This document shows positions 17,833-27,949 of a DNA stretch of 64,000 bases, piece by piece. The DNA comes from Bacteroidota bacterium (lineage in GTDB: Bacteria > Bacteroidota > Ignavibacteria > Kryptoniales > JAKASW01). The translations under genes and the position numbers were made by a program. The notes under the pieces were generated by a model, which saw only the letters and a list, made by a program, of their open reading frames with translations, ran no database searches and had not been told where the DNA came from. The stretch is from assembly GCA_021812985.1 (NCBI GenBank), contig JAKAMG010000004.1, positions 1-64,000 of the forward strand, in the 5' to 3' direction. Within the stretch, counting starts at the first letter, position 1; each line of letters starts with the position of its first letter.

Positions 17833-18702
17833 ATGCGCGCTCTTTCACGAAATCTCATTGAGAAACTCAGGCGACTCAAGCTTATCGCATCAGATCTGGA
17901 CGGTACTCTTCTGGATGATAAGGGTGAAATATCCGATACGACGCGGAGAAGCGTTGGAAGACTCAACGATGTCGGGATACTGGTAGCGATTATGACAGCG
18001 AGGCCGCACTATTCCGCGGAACGAATTGCCGACCAATTATCGATGCGCACCCCGATAGTCTCATTTGAGGGGGATCTTATCAGGCTCCCTCATTCAAGCG
18101 AGAACCTTCGCGCAAAGTTCATCAAGTCAGACGTCGTGAGAAGGGTAACTGCCGAAGCTGAGAAGAGCCTGTCCAGCGTCGCGCTCTTCGTGGACGACCG
18201 TATCGTCAGGCTTGAGTCGGATTGGATGTTGCCGCACTACATCGAAGCGCTCGGACCGGAAGTTACCGTGGTGGAGGACCTCCTCCCTTTCATCGCCAGA
18301 ACTATCCAGTTGGTCATCGGTTCGGATTCGAGAAGGAACATTCGCTCCATGGCCAGGCAAGCCTCCGTACCATTTTCAGGAGTCAGGACGGAGATTTACT
18401 CCTCTGCGAAGCAGGAGGAAAGGTGGTATCTTGAAATCAGTGGAAGGCATCGCTCCAAGGCGACAGGTCTCGAATGGCTGGAGAAATTCTACCGGGTCGG
18501 CAAAGGGGAGGTGGCTGTGCTTGGAGACTCAAGCAACGATATTGCGGCGTTCAGAAGAGCCGGCACAAGAGTAGCAATGAAGAACGCCGTGCACGAATTG
18601 AAGGAGCGGGCGGACATTATAACGGAATCTACGAACGACGACGACGGCGCGGCGGAGTTCTTCGACCTCGTTCACGAAATTAACAGCAATAATCGGAATT
18701 GA
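17833..18702 (+). CDS. Cof-type HAD-IIB phosphatase
   Basis: A 289-residue haloacid-dehalogenase phosphatase. Motif I is ASDLDGTLLD (nucleophile Asp near residue 22), motif II VAIMTARP, motif III the Lys in HRSKATGL, and motif IV GDSSNDIAAFR. The large cap between motifs II and III marks the Cof/YbjI sugar-phosphate phosphatase group. The start could also be the TTG at 17809; the ATG has a modest AAGGCGG site. The stop overlaps a possible TTG start of the next gene, so they are likely cotranscribed. Likely substrate: a sugar phosphate or flavin phosphate. Confidence 0.87.
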   Translation: MRALSRNLIEKLRRLKLIASDLDGTLLDDKGEISDTTRRSVGRLNDVGILVAIMTARPHYSAERIADQLSMRTPIVSFEGDLIRLPHSSENLRAKFIKSDVVRRVTAEAEKSLSSVALFVDDRIVRLESDWMLPHYIEALGPEVTVVEDLLPFIARTIQLVIGSDSRRNIRSMARQASVPFSGVRTEIYSSAKQEERWYLEISGRHRSKATGLEWLEKFYRVGKGEVAVLGDSSNDIAAFRRAGTRVAMKNAVHELKERADIITESTNDDDGAAEFFDLVHEINSNNRN

Positions 18703-18707
18703 CAGCA

Positions 18708-21122
18708 ATGACAGAGCTACTACTGAAGCTGAAACACATCTACCGAAAGATACAGGCCACAGACTTCGAGAAGAGCCCCTTCATCAAGGTCCTGATACTT
18801 GCCGCGCTTTTGATCGCAATGACATTCCTGGCTCCCACCCAGAATCAGCTCAACCTGCACTACGAAGTGGGAACGATTTGGACGCATGAAGACGTAATCG
18901 CGCCATTCTCCTTCCCGATATACAAGGACCCCGTTGAATACAACAAGGAGGTTAAGGCTGCAATATCAAACGTGAAGCCGGTCTTCGACAGGATTGAAAT
19001 AGAGAGATACCGTCTCGATTCCGCAACCGCTTTCATCTCACAGGTCCAGTCGGCACTCGAGCTTCAACTGGAGATGGCTCGGGAAAGGAACAGGAAAGCT
19101 TACTCTCGGGATTCAGTCAATCTGTACGGAATACTCCAGAACCTGTCCTACAAGTTTCCTGAATCGGACTGGCATCAGCTTCTGGTGAACACTTACAGGA
19201 ACCCGGCGACAATCAGAAGAATCGGCTCCCTCTCGGCAATCGTCACCCCAATACTCAGCACCGATTATCAGACAGGGATCATAGACAGGCCGCGCGACCA
19301 GGTAGGTTCGTCGGTAATTGTTGTGCGCCAGAAGAACGCGGAGACCCCGGTGGCCATACAGCAGGTCATGACCCTTCAGGATGTTTCAAACCAGCTTGAC
19401 CTCGGAGCTCTCAGCGTGCTGAAGGGAGACACGTCGACATCTCAGATCCTGTCTACCGCGCTCGTGTCACAGGTCCTGCCTAACCTCTCTTACAACCGGA
19501 CTCAGACTCAGCGCGAGATCAACGCAGCTATCGACCTCGTTCCGAAGACCATCGGCTTCGTGAAGGAAAACGAGCGTATAATCGGGCAGCACGACAGGAT
19601 TACAAACGATATAAAGCTCAAGCTGGACTCGTTGGAGAAGGCTCTGCGGGCGCGGACAGGCGCGGCCGACATTCTTCTCCAATACGGCGGCAATTTCCTG
19701 ATGATGGCAGTAATCATCGGCCTGTTGAGCATCTACCTGTTCCTTTTCAGGAAAAAGATCTTTCACAACAACAAGATGCTCCTACTCATCGCGGTCCTCC
19801 TGGTCTTCGAGGGGCTTCTCATGTATTTTGCCTTCACCGCTCAGACAACGCTCCCCGTGCAGTATCTGGTTCTTGTGCCTGTGGCCTCGATGATCCTGAC
19901 GATCGTTTTCGATTCGCGTGTCGCCTTCCAGGCCACGGTCGCAATCGCACTCCTGGTGGGGGCGACGAGAGGGAACGATTTCAGCACGGCGTTCACGGCC
20001 CTAAGTGCCGGAGCTCTCGCCGTTTACACTGTCCGGGACATCAAGAACAGGACACAGATTTTCAGAAGCCTCGTCTTCATTTTCCTCGGATACGCGGTCG
20101 CAACCCTCGCCGTCTCGTTCCAGCGGGCGGAGGATGCCTCAACCATACTCGCGGACTTCTCTCTCATCGCAGTGAATTCTGTTCTTTCACCCATAATCAC
20201 ATTCGGGCTCCTCATATTCTTCGAGAAGGTATTCAACATAGCGACTGACCTCACCCTTCTTGAGCTGTCGGATTTCAATCAGCCCCTGCTCCGCGAGCTG
20301 TCACAGAAGGCTCCCGGAACGTTTCACCATTCAATTATAGTCGGGACTTTGGCGGAGAAGGCGGCGGAGGCCGTAGGAGCAAACCCGATTCTCGCGCGAG
20401 TCGGCGCATACTATCACGACATAGGAAAGACGCTCAGGCCGGAGTATTTCATAGAGAACACGATGGACTCGACGAAGTCAAAACATGACTGGCTTCCCCC
20501 CGACATAAGCGTGCAAAGGGTGGTGTCACACGTTACGGAAGGAATCGAGCTCGGGAAGAAATATCATCTTCCGCAGCGGATACTCGATTTCATACCTATG
20601 CATCATGGTACGACGCTGGTCGCATACTTCTACGGCAAAGCATTGAAGAGGCCGTTCGCGACCGGAGACGTCAGCGAGGAAGATTACAGATATGAAGGTC
20701 CCAGGCCGCGCTCGAAGGAGACTGCGATAGTTATGCTTGCCGACTCGGTGGAAGCGGCGACGCGCTCTCTCGCGGAAAAATCCGTGGGGAGTATCGTGTC
20801 CATGATAGATACCATTGTGAAGAGCAGGTACGAGGAAGGCCAGCTCGACGAGACGAACCTGACCTTCGGCGACCTCACGAAGATAAAGGAGAGCTTTTAC
20901 GCGGTTCTCTCGGGAATTTACCACAAGCGAATAGTCTATCCGGGACAGGCGTCATCTCCGCAGGATGAGAAATCGGAGAAGGTCGATGATATCCCGGAGC
21001 CTACGGGCGAATTGAGCCAGCAGGAACTTGAAGAGCTCGCCCCCCCGAGCCCGGTGAAACCTAAAAGGAAACCGTCTCGTCCGTCTCCTGCATCCACCTC
21101 CAAGCGCGCGCGCAGGAGATAG
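18708..21122 (+). CDS. 7TM-HD family phosphodiesterase (PgpH/YqfF-like)
   Basis: An 804-residue membrane protein with the full family architecture. A first membrane helix (about 27-43) is followed by a long extracytoplasmic 7TM-HDED region to about 330, then seven membrane helices to about 510. The cytoplasmic HD domain comes next, with GTFHHSIIVGTLAEKAAE, H570-D571 in YYHDIGK and the later HHGT motif. PgpH of Listeria, the studied member, hydrolyses cyclic di-AMP to pApA. The tail is Pro/Lys/Arg-rich (KPKRKPSRPSPAS). The start may instead be the TTG at 18699 overlapping the HAD stop. Cyclic di-AMP as substrate is inferred from the family. Confidence 0.9.
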   Translation: MTELLLKLKHIYRKIQATDFEKSPFIKVLILAALLIAMTFLAPTQNQLNLHYEVGTIWTHEDVIAPFSFPIYKDPVEYNKEVKAAISNVKPVFDRIEIERYRLDSATAFISQVQSALELQLEMARERNRKAYSRDSVNLYGILQNLSYKFPESDWHQLLVNTYRNPATIRRIGSLSAIVTPILSTDYQTGIIDRPRDQVGSSVIVVRQKNAETPVAIQQVMTLQDVSNQLDLGALSVLKGDTSTSQILSTALVSQVLPNLSYNRTQTQREINAAIDLVPKTIGFVKENERIIGQHDRITNDIKLKLDSLEKALRARTGAADILLQYGGNFLMMAVIIGLLSIYLFLFRKKIFHNNKMLLLIAVLLVFEGLLMYFAFTAQTTLPVQYLVLVPVASMILTIVFDSRVAFQATVAIALLVGATRGNDFSTAFTALSAGALAVYTVRDIKNRTQIFRSLVFIFLGYAVATLAVSFQRAEDASTILADFSLIAVNSVLSPIITFGLLIFFEKVFNIATDLTLLELSDFNQPLLRELSQKAPGTFHHSIIVGTLAEKAAEAVGANPILARVGAYYHDIGKTLRPEYFIENTMDSTKSKHDWLPPDISVQRVVSHVTEGIELGKKYHLPQRILDFIPMHHGTTLVAYFYGKALKRPFATGDVSEEDYRYEGPRPRSKETAIVMLADSVEAATRSLAEKSVGSIVSMIDTIVKSRYEEGQLDETNLTFGDLTKIKESFYAVLSGIYHKRIVYPGQASSPQDEKSEKVDDIPEPTGELSQQELEELAPPSPVKPKRKPSRPSPASTSKRARRR

Positions 21123-21143
21123 CCCCCTTTCAGGGAACGAACG

Positions 21144-22124
21144 ATGGAAGACCCGGAACAAGGGAGCCAGCCGCTCTCCGGCCGCGAAGGAAGGCGGCCG
21201 CAAATGCAAAACCAGCTTGACCTCTTCTTCGAATTCATGAAATTCGAGAAGGGGCTCTCCGACAACAGCCTTTCCTCATACGCGAACGATCTCAACCGAT
21301 ACGCGGACTTCATGCAGGCGCGCGGCGTCAGAGGATTTAACGAGGTATCGAGGGCGGACGTGAGAGGATACTTCAAGATCCTCTTCGATGTTGGGCTAAG
21401 GCAAAGCAGCATCGCCCGTAATTTCTCTGCCGTGAAGAACCTCCACGGGTTCCTGGTCTTCAGGAAAATGGCCGAATTCGATCCGACCGCGAACCTTGAC
21501 CGCCCCAAACCCTCGAAGAAGCTCCCCGTGGTCCTCAGCCATGACGAAATGGAGAGGCTTCTAAACGCCCCCGACACGAACACGGAGCTGGGAACCCGCG
21601 ACAGGGCGATCATCGAAACGATGTACGCGACCGGAGTCCGCGTGAGCGAACTTGTTAATCTCAGGAAAAGAGATTTAATTAAAAGTGAGTCTGTTATAAG
21701 AGTTTTCGGCAAGGGATCCAAGGAAAGAATCGTTCCGATTGGGAGCATCGCGCTCGACTGGATCGACAGATATGAGAGCCTTGTCCGCGAAGGACAGGTA
21801 ACGAGTCGGACGAGGGGCCGGAGCGCCCCCGCGAGCGATCTTATCTTCCTGAATTTCAGGGGAGGAAAGATTTCCAGGGTCTCCATCTGGAGAATGTTGA
21901 GGAAATATTCGAGACAGGTAAACATTAAAAAAGAGATACATCCGCACACGCTGAGGCACACCTTCGCCACGCACCTTCTGGAAGGCGGGGCCGACATTCG
22001 AGCCGTGCAGGAAATGCTGGGGCATAGCGACATAGGTACGACGCAAATCTACCTCCATCTCGACAGGAGCTACCTCAGACAGGTACTCGACAAGTTTCAC
22101 CCAAGAGGAAAACATGCTGCGTGA
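21144..22124 (+). CDS. xerD: Tyrosine recombinase XerC/XerD
   Basis: A 326-residue site-specific recombinase with an N-terminal SAM-like core-binding domain (about 25-110) and a C-terminal catalytic domain. All catalytic residues are visible: R166 in TGVRVSEL, the hairpin lysine region GKGSKERIV, H268 and R271 in HTLRH, H294 in LGHS, and the nucleophile Y303 in TQIYLH. It should resolve chromosome dimers at dif. It sits among housekeeping genes with no integron or phage context, so a Xer role is favoured over an integrase. An in-frame ATG at 21204 would give a more usual length of 306. Confidence 0.92.
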   Translation: MEDPEQGSQPLSGREGRRPQMQNQLDLFFEFMKFEKGLSDNSLSSYANDLNRYADFMQARGVRGFNEVSRADVRGYFKILFDVGLRQSSIARNFSAVKNLHGFLVFRKMAEFDPTANLDRPKPSKKLPVVLSHDEMERLLNAPDTNTELGTRDRAIIETMYATGVRVSELVNLRKRDLIKSESVIRVFGKGSKERIVPIGSIALDWIDRYESLVREGQVTSRTRGRSAPASDLIFLNFRGGKISRVSIWRMLRKYSRQVNIKKEIHPHTLRHTFATHLLEGGADIRAVQEMLGHSDIGTTQIYLHLDRSYLRQVLDKFHPRGKHAA

Positions 22125-22776
22125 GTTATATATTCTGCCAATTCTGCTTTTTTCGGTCATCATTCATGAGATCTCCCATGGGTACGCCGCGTTAAAACTG
22201 GGAGACCCAACTGCGAGGGATTCAGGCCGACTCACGCTCAATCCCATCCCCCACATCGACATAGTGGGATCGATCATAGTACCGCTGTTCTCGCTTCTGA
22301 CGGTAGGACAAGTCATGATAGCCTGGGCCAAGCCTGTCCCCGTCAACCCGATGAATTTCTCCGACTACAACCGTGGAGAGATAATAGTCTCCGCGGCTGG
22401 GCCGCTTTCGAATCTCATCATGGCGCTAGCATGCGCGGTGATAACGATCGCCCTCCTGCAGGTGCAGCCGATAATAGGCGACGCGGCGGCTTCCTCTCCA
22501 TTCTTCGTTTTCCTGGTGAAGATGTTCTACGGCGGGATATATCTCAACGTCATGCTCGGCGTCTTCAACCTCGTCCCGATACCTCCGCTGGACGGCTCGC
22601 ACGTCCTCGAGTCATTCCTGCCTGAGACTGCCGCGGCCACATACAGCCGGCTTGGCTTCATGGGAATATTCGTCATCATCATACTCATGCAAATCCCGTC
22701 ATTCCTGGCGGTATTCAACAGCGTGATCAACTTCTTCTACGCCCCGCTCTACCAGCTCGTCGTCACCTTCGCGTGA
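22114..22776 (+). CDS. Site-2 protease family (M50) membrane metalloprotease
   Basis: A 220-residue protein with about five to six membrane helices. The zinc motif HEISH (H18, E19, H22) lies in the first helix and the third ligand D160 in NLVPIPPLDGSH, the standard group III site-2 protease layout without a PDZ domain. It begins 11 nt inside the end of xerD, so translation is coupled. The family cleaves transmembrane substrates within the bilayer; the substrate here is unknown. Confidence 0.9.
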   Translation: MLRELYILPILLFSVIIHEISHGYAALKLGDPTARDSGRLTLNPIPHIDIVGSIIVPLFSLLTVGQVMIAWAKPVPVNPMNFSDYNRGEIIVSAAGPLSNLIMALACAVITIALLQVQPIIGDAAASSPFFVFLVKMFYGGIYLNVMLGVFNLVPIPPLDGSHVLESFLPETAAATYSRLGFMGIFVIIILMQIPSFLAVFNSVINFFYAPLYQLVVTFA

Positions 22777-22866
22777 GATTCGCAATCGGACAGAGTCACG
22801 AGCGGCAGATTCGACACACGTTCATTTTCATTCACTGACAAAATCAAATTGAAGCAGACAACCCAA

Positions 22867-24258
22867 ATGATAGTAATGAAGTTCGGCGGAACCTCCGTCG
22901 AGGATTCCGACGCAATCCGCAAGGTAATTGAAATCGTAAGAACTGAGCTCCACAGAAATCCTATCGTCTTCGTCTCCGCCTGCGCCGGGGTGACGAACCA
23001 GCTTCTCAAGGTAGCCGATCTCTCGGCCGCGGGGAAGAAGGACGAGGCGAACGACTACATAACGGCAATTCGGACGAGACACGAGAAGCTCGTCGATGAA
23101 CTCATACACTCCGAACTCCCGAAGAATTATCTCAAAGGAAAAATCTCCGTCTACGCACACGAGCTGAAGAATCTCTCACAGGCAATTTCAGTCATCGGCG
23201 AGATCACCGGAAGGTCGAGAGACACAATCGCCTCGTATGGCGAGCGCCTCTCCTCCATGATAATCGCGCAGGCAATGGAGGAATCTTCACTTAAGTCGAT
23301 GCTCGTGGACGCACGCGAATTCATGATTACGAACGACAGTTTCACGAAGGCCGTTCCTATTTTCCCGGTAGTGGAAGAGCGGGCTAAGAAGCTCATCGAG
23401 CCGCTCGTCCTGAACGGATACGTCGTCGTCACGCAGGGATTCATAGGCGCCACGCAGAGCGGCATAACCACGACGATAGGAAGAGGCGGCTCCGACTACT
23501 CCGCTTCAATCATTGGCTCCTTGCTCGATGCGGCTGAAATTCAAATATGGACTGACGTGGACGGCGTGCTGACGGCAGATCCGTCCATAATCCCGGGAGC
23601 CCGCAGAATAAAGAGGATGTCTTTCAACGAAGCGTCAGAGCTCGCGTACTTCGGTGCCAGAGTGCTCCACCCGAAGACGATTCTCCCCGCCATCGAGAAG
23701 AACATACCCGTATACGTGAGGAACTCAAGAAATCCGTCATATCAAGGAACGCTGATACGGAGGAGCGACGGCAATGAGGAATGCATTGCCAAGTCAATTG
23801 CTTACAAGGAGAGGACCACGCTCCTTAACATAGAATCCAGCCGTATGTTCCTCGCCCCCGATTTTCTCGAGGCGATATTCTCGGTCTTCTCGAAGTACCA
23901 TACGATCGCCCACGCCGTCGCTACCAGCGAGGTGAGTGTTACAGTTGCCATCGAAGACACCTCGCGCCTCGACGATATCAAGAGAGAGATTTCAGAGTTT
24001 GCAGAAATCACATCCTCCGGAGGGAAGGCAATCGTATGCGTGGTCGGCGAGAACATCAGGAACAACCCTGGGGTGGTGGGAAGGATATTCTCTTCGCTCA
24101 GGGACATCCGCATAAACATGATTTCACAGGGGGCCTCAGAAATCAACATAGGCTTTGTCGTCGACGATGACGACATAGAAGAGGCCGTCCGCCGGCTTCA
24201 CAACGAACTCTTTTCCAACACCTCATCCCAGGAGTTGTCCAGCGAGATCTTCGACTGA
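22867..24258 (+). CDS. lysC: Aspartate kinase
   Basis: A 463-residue monofunctional aspartokinase. The kinase domain starts with MKFGGTSVED. It contains GRGGSDYSASI and WTDVDGVLTADP, followed by two ACT domains at the C-terminus (from about residue 310) for allosteric control by lysine or threonine. It phosphorylates aspartate, the first step to Lys, Thr and Met. The ATG at 22867 gives the canonical N-terminus; a TTG six codons earlier is possible. It stands first in a row with lysA and asd. No lysine riboswitch is visible in the 90-nt gap before it. Confidence 0.94.
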   Translation: MIVMKFGGTSVEDSDAIRKVIEIVRTELHRNPIVFVSACAGVTNQLLKVADLSAAGKKDEANDYITAIRTRHEKLVDELIHSELPKNYLKGKISVYAHELKNLSQAISVIGEITGRSRDTIASYGERLSSMIIAQAMEESSLKSMLVDAREFMITNDSFTKAVPIFPVVEERAKKLIEPLVLNGYVVVTQGFIGATQSGITTTIGRGGSDYSASIIGSLLDAAEIQIWTDVDGVLTADPSIIPGARRIKRMSFNEASELAYFGARVLHPKTILPAIEKNIPVYVRNSRNPSYQGTLIRRSDGNEECIAKSIAYKERTTLLNIESSRMFLAPDFLEAIFSVFSKYHTIAHAVATSEVSVTVAIEDTSRLDDIKREISEFAEITSSGGKAIVCVVGENIRNNPGVVGRIFSSLRDIRINMISQGASEINIGFVVDDDDIEEAVRRLHNELFSNTSSQELSSEIFD

Positions 24259-24291
24259 AGGGGCAATTCAGGAAAGATTTTTCCCAGCGAT

Positions 24292-25563
24292 ATGACTGAA
24301 AAGATAAAATACGACGGAAACCGGCTCTTTGTGGAAGAGATCCCCGCGGCGGAGCTGGCCGCAAAATACGGGACCCCTCTTTATGTTTACAGCTCCGAGC
24401 AGATAAAGGACAACTTCAGGCGGCTCCGGAAGGCGTTCGGCATCGTTCCCGGCGCGAGGATACTCTACGCATTGAAGGCAAACTCGAATCCTGAATTACT
24501 CGGACTGATCAGTTCGCTGGGCGCCGGGGCTGACACCGTTTCGGCTGGCGAGATTTTCCTCGCTCTCAAGGCCGGCTTCCCTCCATCGTCCATTTCGCTC
24601 GCGGGGGTCGGCAAGACCGACCGCGACATAGACTTTGCTTTGGCTAGGGACATTGGTGTGATCATCGTGGAATCCGATGAAGAGCTCGGAGTCATTTCCG
24701 AGAGGGCGGCTGCCCTCGGACGTACCGCCAGAATCCTCCTGAGAATCAACCCGGACGTCGATGCCAGGACACACCCGCACATTTCGACCGGCCTGAAGGA
24801 AAACAAGTTCGGGATAAACATTAACGAAGCCGGCGAGACCGTGAAGCGCGCCCTCAGGAGCAAGAGCATAGACCTGCTCGGTGTGCACTCGCACATAGGT
24901 TCACAGGTAACCGAGCACGCCCCGTTCGAGGAGGCCGCAGATTCCATAAGGGAATTCGTCATTCGCATTCAAAAGGAAGGCGCAAACATCAGACAGATTG
25001 ACCTCGGCGGCGGGATCGGCGTGAGATACAGGAACGCCTTGAAGCACAGCCTCCTCCCCGCCGAGCGGAAGGAGGAGCCGCTCATCGACCTGAATCTCCT
25101 GGCGAAGGCCATAAAGGACAGGCTCTCTTTTCCAGGATGCGAAATCGCCATCGAGCCCGGGAGGTATATCGTGGCGGAATCGGGCGTTCTCCTTACTAAA
25201 GTTCTCTACCGGAAGGAATCTGCCGGGAGGACATTCATTGTCGTTGACGCGGGAATGAACGACATGATGAGGCACGCGCTCTATTCGGCGTACCATCAGA
25301 TTATACCAGTCGAGTTGAACGACTCGGCCTACTCTCCCGCCGACGTCGTTGGCCCGGTATGCGAAACCACCGACGCCTTCGCGCTCCAGAGAGAGCTTCC
25401 GGTTTTAAGGAGGGGAGACACACTCGCCATCATGACGGTTGGCGCTTACGGATATTCAATCTCATCGAACTACAATTCCCGCCCGAAGCCAGCCGAAATA
25501 CTCGTCGAGAAGGATTATGCGCGCGTCGTGAGGGACCGCGAGACTTTCGAAGATTTGATTTGA
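24292..25563 (+). CDS. lysA: Diaminopimelate decarboxylase
   Basis: A 423-residue PLP enzyme of fold type III that decarboxylates meso-diaminopimelate to L-lysine. The PLP lysine is K62 in YALKANSNP. HSHIGSQ, DLGGGIG and EPGRYIVAESG bind the cofactor phosphate, and GPVCETTDAFA supplies the second-subunit cysteine. It lies 33 nt after lysC on the same strand and 103 nt before asd. Confidence 0.95.
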   Translation: MTEKIKYDGNRLFVEEIPAAELAAKYGTPLYVYSSEQIKDNFRRLRKAFGIVPGARILYALKANSNPELLGLISSLGAGADTVSAGEIFLALKAGFPPSSISLAGVGKTDRDIDFALARDIGVIIVESDEELGVISERAAALGRTARILLRINPDVDARTHPHISTGLKENKFGININEAGETVKRALRSKSIDLLGVHSHIGSQVTEHAPFEEAADSIREFVIRIQKEGANIRQIDLGGGIGVRYRNALKHSLLPAERKEEPLIDLNLLAKAIKDRLSFPGCEIAIEPGRYIVAESGVLLTKVLYRKESAGRTFIVVDAGMNDMMRHALYSAYHQIIPVELNDSAYSPADVVGPVCETTDAFALQRELPVLRRGDTLAIMTVGAYGYSISSNYNSRPKPAEILVEKDYARVVRDRETFEDLI

Positions 25564-25666
25564 AATCCGTTTTTTTGCTTATTTAAATGATGAATGAGGT
25601 GCCGGCGGGCTTAAACTGTCGGCAAAACAATTTTTATTGAGATAACTCAGAAGGATAATTCCAGAA

Positions 25667-26659
25667 ATGAAATCGTATGACGTGGCAGTTGTTGGTGCAA
25701 CTGGATTAGTTGGAAGGAAGATGACTCAGGTTTTGGAAGAACATAAATTCCCGGTGAAGACGCTTACTCCGTTGGCGTCAAAGCGGTCCGCCGGAAAAGA
25801 AATCACGTACAGAGGTGAGAAGATAAGGGTAAGGGAATTGACCCCGGAGAGTTTCAAGGGTATTGAGATAGCGCTCTTTTCGGCAGGCGCCACTGTCAGT
25901 AAAGAATACGCCCCGATAGCGGCGAAGGCCGGGGCGGTGGTCATAGACAACAGCAGCGCGTGGCGGATGGATCCCGAAATCCCGCTCGTCGTTCCGGAAG
26001 TCAACAGGACCGATATCTTCAAGCACCACGGGATAATAGCGAATCCAAACTGCTCGACCATTCAGATGGTGGTTGTCCTGAAACCGCTCCATGACAAGTA
26101 CAGGATCAAGAGAGTGGTGGTGTCGACATATCAGTCTGTGACCGGAGCGGGACAGAAGGGAGTCGACCAGCTCGATGAGGAGCTCGGCAAGAAGCAGGGC
26201 GAAACACACAAGTTCCCCCACAGGATCGCCTTCAATTGTCTCCCCCACATCGACGTGTTCCGGGAGGACGGCTACACGAAGGAAGAGTTTAAAATGATTT
26301 TCGAAACGACGAAGATCATGGGCGATGACTCCATCAAAGTGAGCCCGACATGCGTCAGGGTACCTGTCTTCGGCGGCCACAGCGAGAGCGTCAATATCGA
26401 GTTTGAAAGGCCGTACGAGCTGAGGGATGTCGTTGAGGTGTTGCGGAGATCGCCCGGCATCATTGTCGAGGACGATCCTTCGAAGAACCTGTACCCGATG
26501 CCGATCAATGCTTACGACAAAGACGAGACATTCGTCGGTCGTATAAGGCGTGATACTTCGGCTCCGAATTCGCTCAACCTCTGGATTGTTTCCGACAACA
26601 TCCGGAAGGGTGCCGCAACCAACGCGGTTCAAATTGCTGAAGAGCTGATAAAGGGATAG
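25667..26659 (+). CDS. asd: Aspartate-semialdehyde dehydrogenase
   Basis: A 330-residue NADPH-dependent enzyme that reduces aspartyl phosphate to the semialdehyde. The Rossmann motif GATGLVG is at residues 10-16, the acylated cysteine is C129 in NPNCSTIQM, and the general base is H238 in GGHSES. GAGQKGVDQLDEEL is also conserved. It completes a lysC-lysA-asd group; dapA and dapB are not in the window. Confidence 0.95.
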   Translation: MKSYDVAVVGATGLVGRKMTQVLEEHKFPVKTLTPLASKRSAGKEITYRGEKIRVRELTPESFKGIEIALFSAGATVSKEYAPIAAKAGAVVIDNSSAWRMDPEIPLVVPEVNRTDIFKHHGIIANPNCSTIQMVVVLKPLHDKYRIKRVVVSTYQSVTGAGQKGVDQLDEELGKKQGETHKFPHRIAFNCLPHIDVFREDGYTKEEFKMIFETTKIMGDDSIKVSPTCVRVPVFGGHSESVNIEFERPYELRDVVEVLRRSPGIIVEDDPSKNLYPMPINAYDKDETFVGRIRRDTSAPNSLNLWIVSDNIRKGAATNAVQIAEELIKG

Positions 26660-26679
26660 GTCTCTTACCTGTACAGCGG

Positions 26680-26697
26680 GCCCGGCAAGTGCCGGGC
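26680..26697. terminator. GC-rich hairpin between convergent asd and MFS genes
   Basis: GCCCGGC-AAGT-GCCGGGC is a perfect 7-bp stem in the 48-nt gap between two convergent stops. There is no T-tract on either strand, so it may act as a weak or Rho-assisted bidirectional terminator or as a 3'-end stabiliser. Confidence 0.5.
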
Positions 26698-26707
26698 TCG
26701 CCCCATT

Positions 26708-27949
26708 TCAAAGCTGGAGCGCCCTGAGCTTCGGCGCGTATTTCCTCACACCCCCTACAACAAGCAGAGCCATCGTCCCACCAAACACGACAGACGGGAC
26801 GAGGCCGATGAGTCTCGCCGCGAGCCCCGACTCAAATGCCCCGAGCTCGTTTGAGGATCCGATGAAGATCCCGTTTACCGCGGCGACGCGTCCCCTCATA
26901 TCGTCAGGAGTATGAAGTTGTATGATCGTATTCCTAATTACCACGCTCACGTTGTCGAACATGCCGCTGACCATTAGTATGATGAGGGAGAGATAGAAAT
27001 TCGTCGACAGCGCGAAGGCTATTATCGCGATGCCAAATCCGAAGACGCAAATAAGGAGGTTTCTCCCCGCCCTTTTGAAAAACGGATAGTGCGCCTGAAA
27101 AAGAGACATCGCCACGGAACCGACCGCCGGAGCCGCCCTTAGCAAACCGAGCCCCTTAGCCCCAGTGCGAAGGACCTGATCGGCAAAGACGGGGAGCACG
27201 GCGACGGCACCTCCGAACAAAACCGCGAACATGTCCAGGGTTATCGCCCCGAGTATCACCTGGTCACGAAAGACGAACCTCAAGCCGCCGGAAAGACTCC
27301 TGAAAATCGGCCCTCTTTCTCTCCGCTCGGGGACAGGTTTCTTTCGGACCACGGCATAGCAGCTTACACCGATGAGAGTGGACGCGACAACTACGCTGTA
27401 TGCCGAACCCACGCCAGAGAAGCCGTAAATGAGCCCGCCAGTCGCCGGTCCAATCACATCCGCAAGCTGCCAGGCCACACTGCTCCACGTGGAGGCATTG
27501 CCGTACAGCTCTCGCGGAACCAGCTGAGCCATGAATGCTCCCTGCGACGGCGAAAGAAAACCGCGGGCGAGTCCGGTCACGAATATGATGGCGTAAATCG
27601 GCATGACGCCGTTCATGCTGAGAAGCCAGTCGAGTTTCGTGGACACAAGGAGGAGTGCCATGGCACAGACGAAATAAACCGAACTCGCAGAGAGAATGAT
27701 CTTCTTCCTGCTGACTATGTCCGCGACGTGTCCGCCGAAGAGAGATATCGAGAAGAACGGGAGGGCTTCAGCCAATCCCACCAGGCCGAGAGACAGGGGG
27801 TCATGCGTAAGCTCATAAACCTGCCATCCCACGATGACGGATTGCATCCTGATGCCGAATGTAAGCGCGAACCTCGCCGCTACGAACCATCTGAAGTCTC
27901 TGACGCGAAGGACCGCGTACGCGTCCCTGTCTTCGAGTTGCTTACTCAA
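26708..27949 (-). CDS. MFS transporter, MFS_3 (EntS-like) group
   Basis: A 413-residue major-facilitator exporter with about 12 membrane helices. The loop 2-3 signature reads FGGHVADIVSRKKI and a second RxxG-type loop is GFLSPSQGAFMAQLV. The group includes the enterobactin exporter EntS and macrolide exporters; the cargo here is not known. It starts with TTG (GGAG 6 nt upstream), and no other in-frame start fits the first helix. It is the distal gene of the minus-strand accessory stretch. Confidence 0.85.
   Translation of the reverse strand: MSKQLEDRDAYAVLRVRDFRWFVAARFALTFGIRMQSVIVGWQVYELTHDPLSLGLVGLAEALPFFSISLFGGHVADIVSRKKIILSASSVYFVCAMALLLVSTKLDWLLSMNGVMPIYAIIFVTGLARGFLSPSQGAFMAQLVPRELYGNASTWSSVAWQLADVIGPATGGLIYGFSGVGSAYSVVVASTLIGVSCYAVVRKKPVPERRERGPIFRSLSGGLRFVFRDQVILGAITLDMFAVLFGGAVAVLPVFADQVLRTGAKGLGLLRAAPAVGSVAMSLFQAHYPFFKRAGRNLLICVFGFGIAIIAFALSTNFYLSLIILMVSGMFDNVSVVIRNTIIQLHTPDDMRGRVAAVNGIFIGSSNELGAFESGLAARLIGLVPSVVFGGTMALLVVGGVRKYAPKLRALQL

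Noticed and set aside
20936-22033. 365-codon minus-strand frame across the PgpH-like gene end and xerD
   Set aside because: It is antisense to two clear genes; the Ser/Leu/Arg-rich content shows it is a mirror frame.
21144-22124. Tyrosine recombinase as sign of a mobile element or integron
   Set aside because: Full XerC/D-type catalytic set in a housekeeping neighbourhood, with no attachment-site repeats or phage genes nearby.
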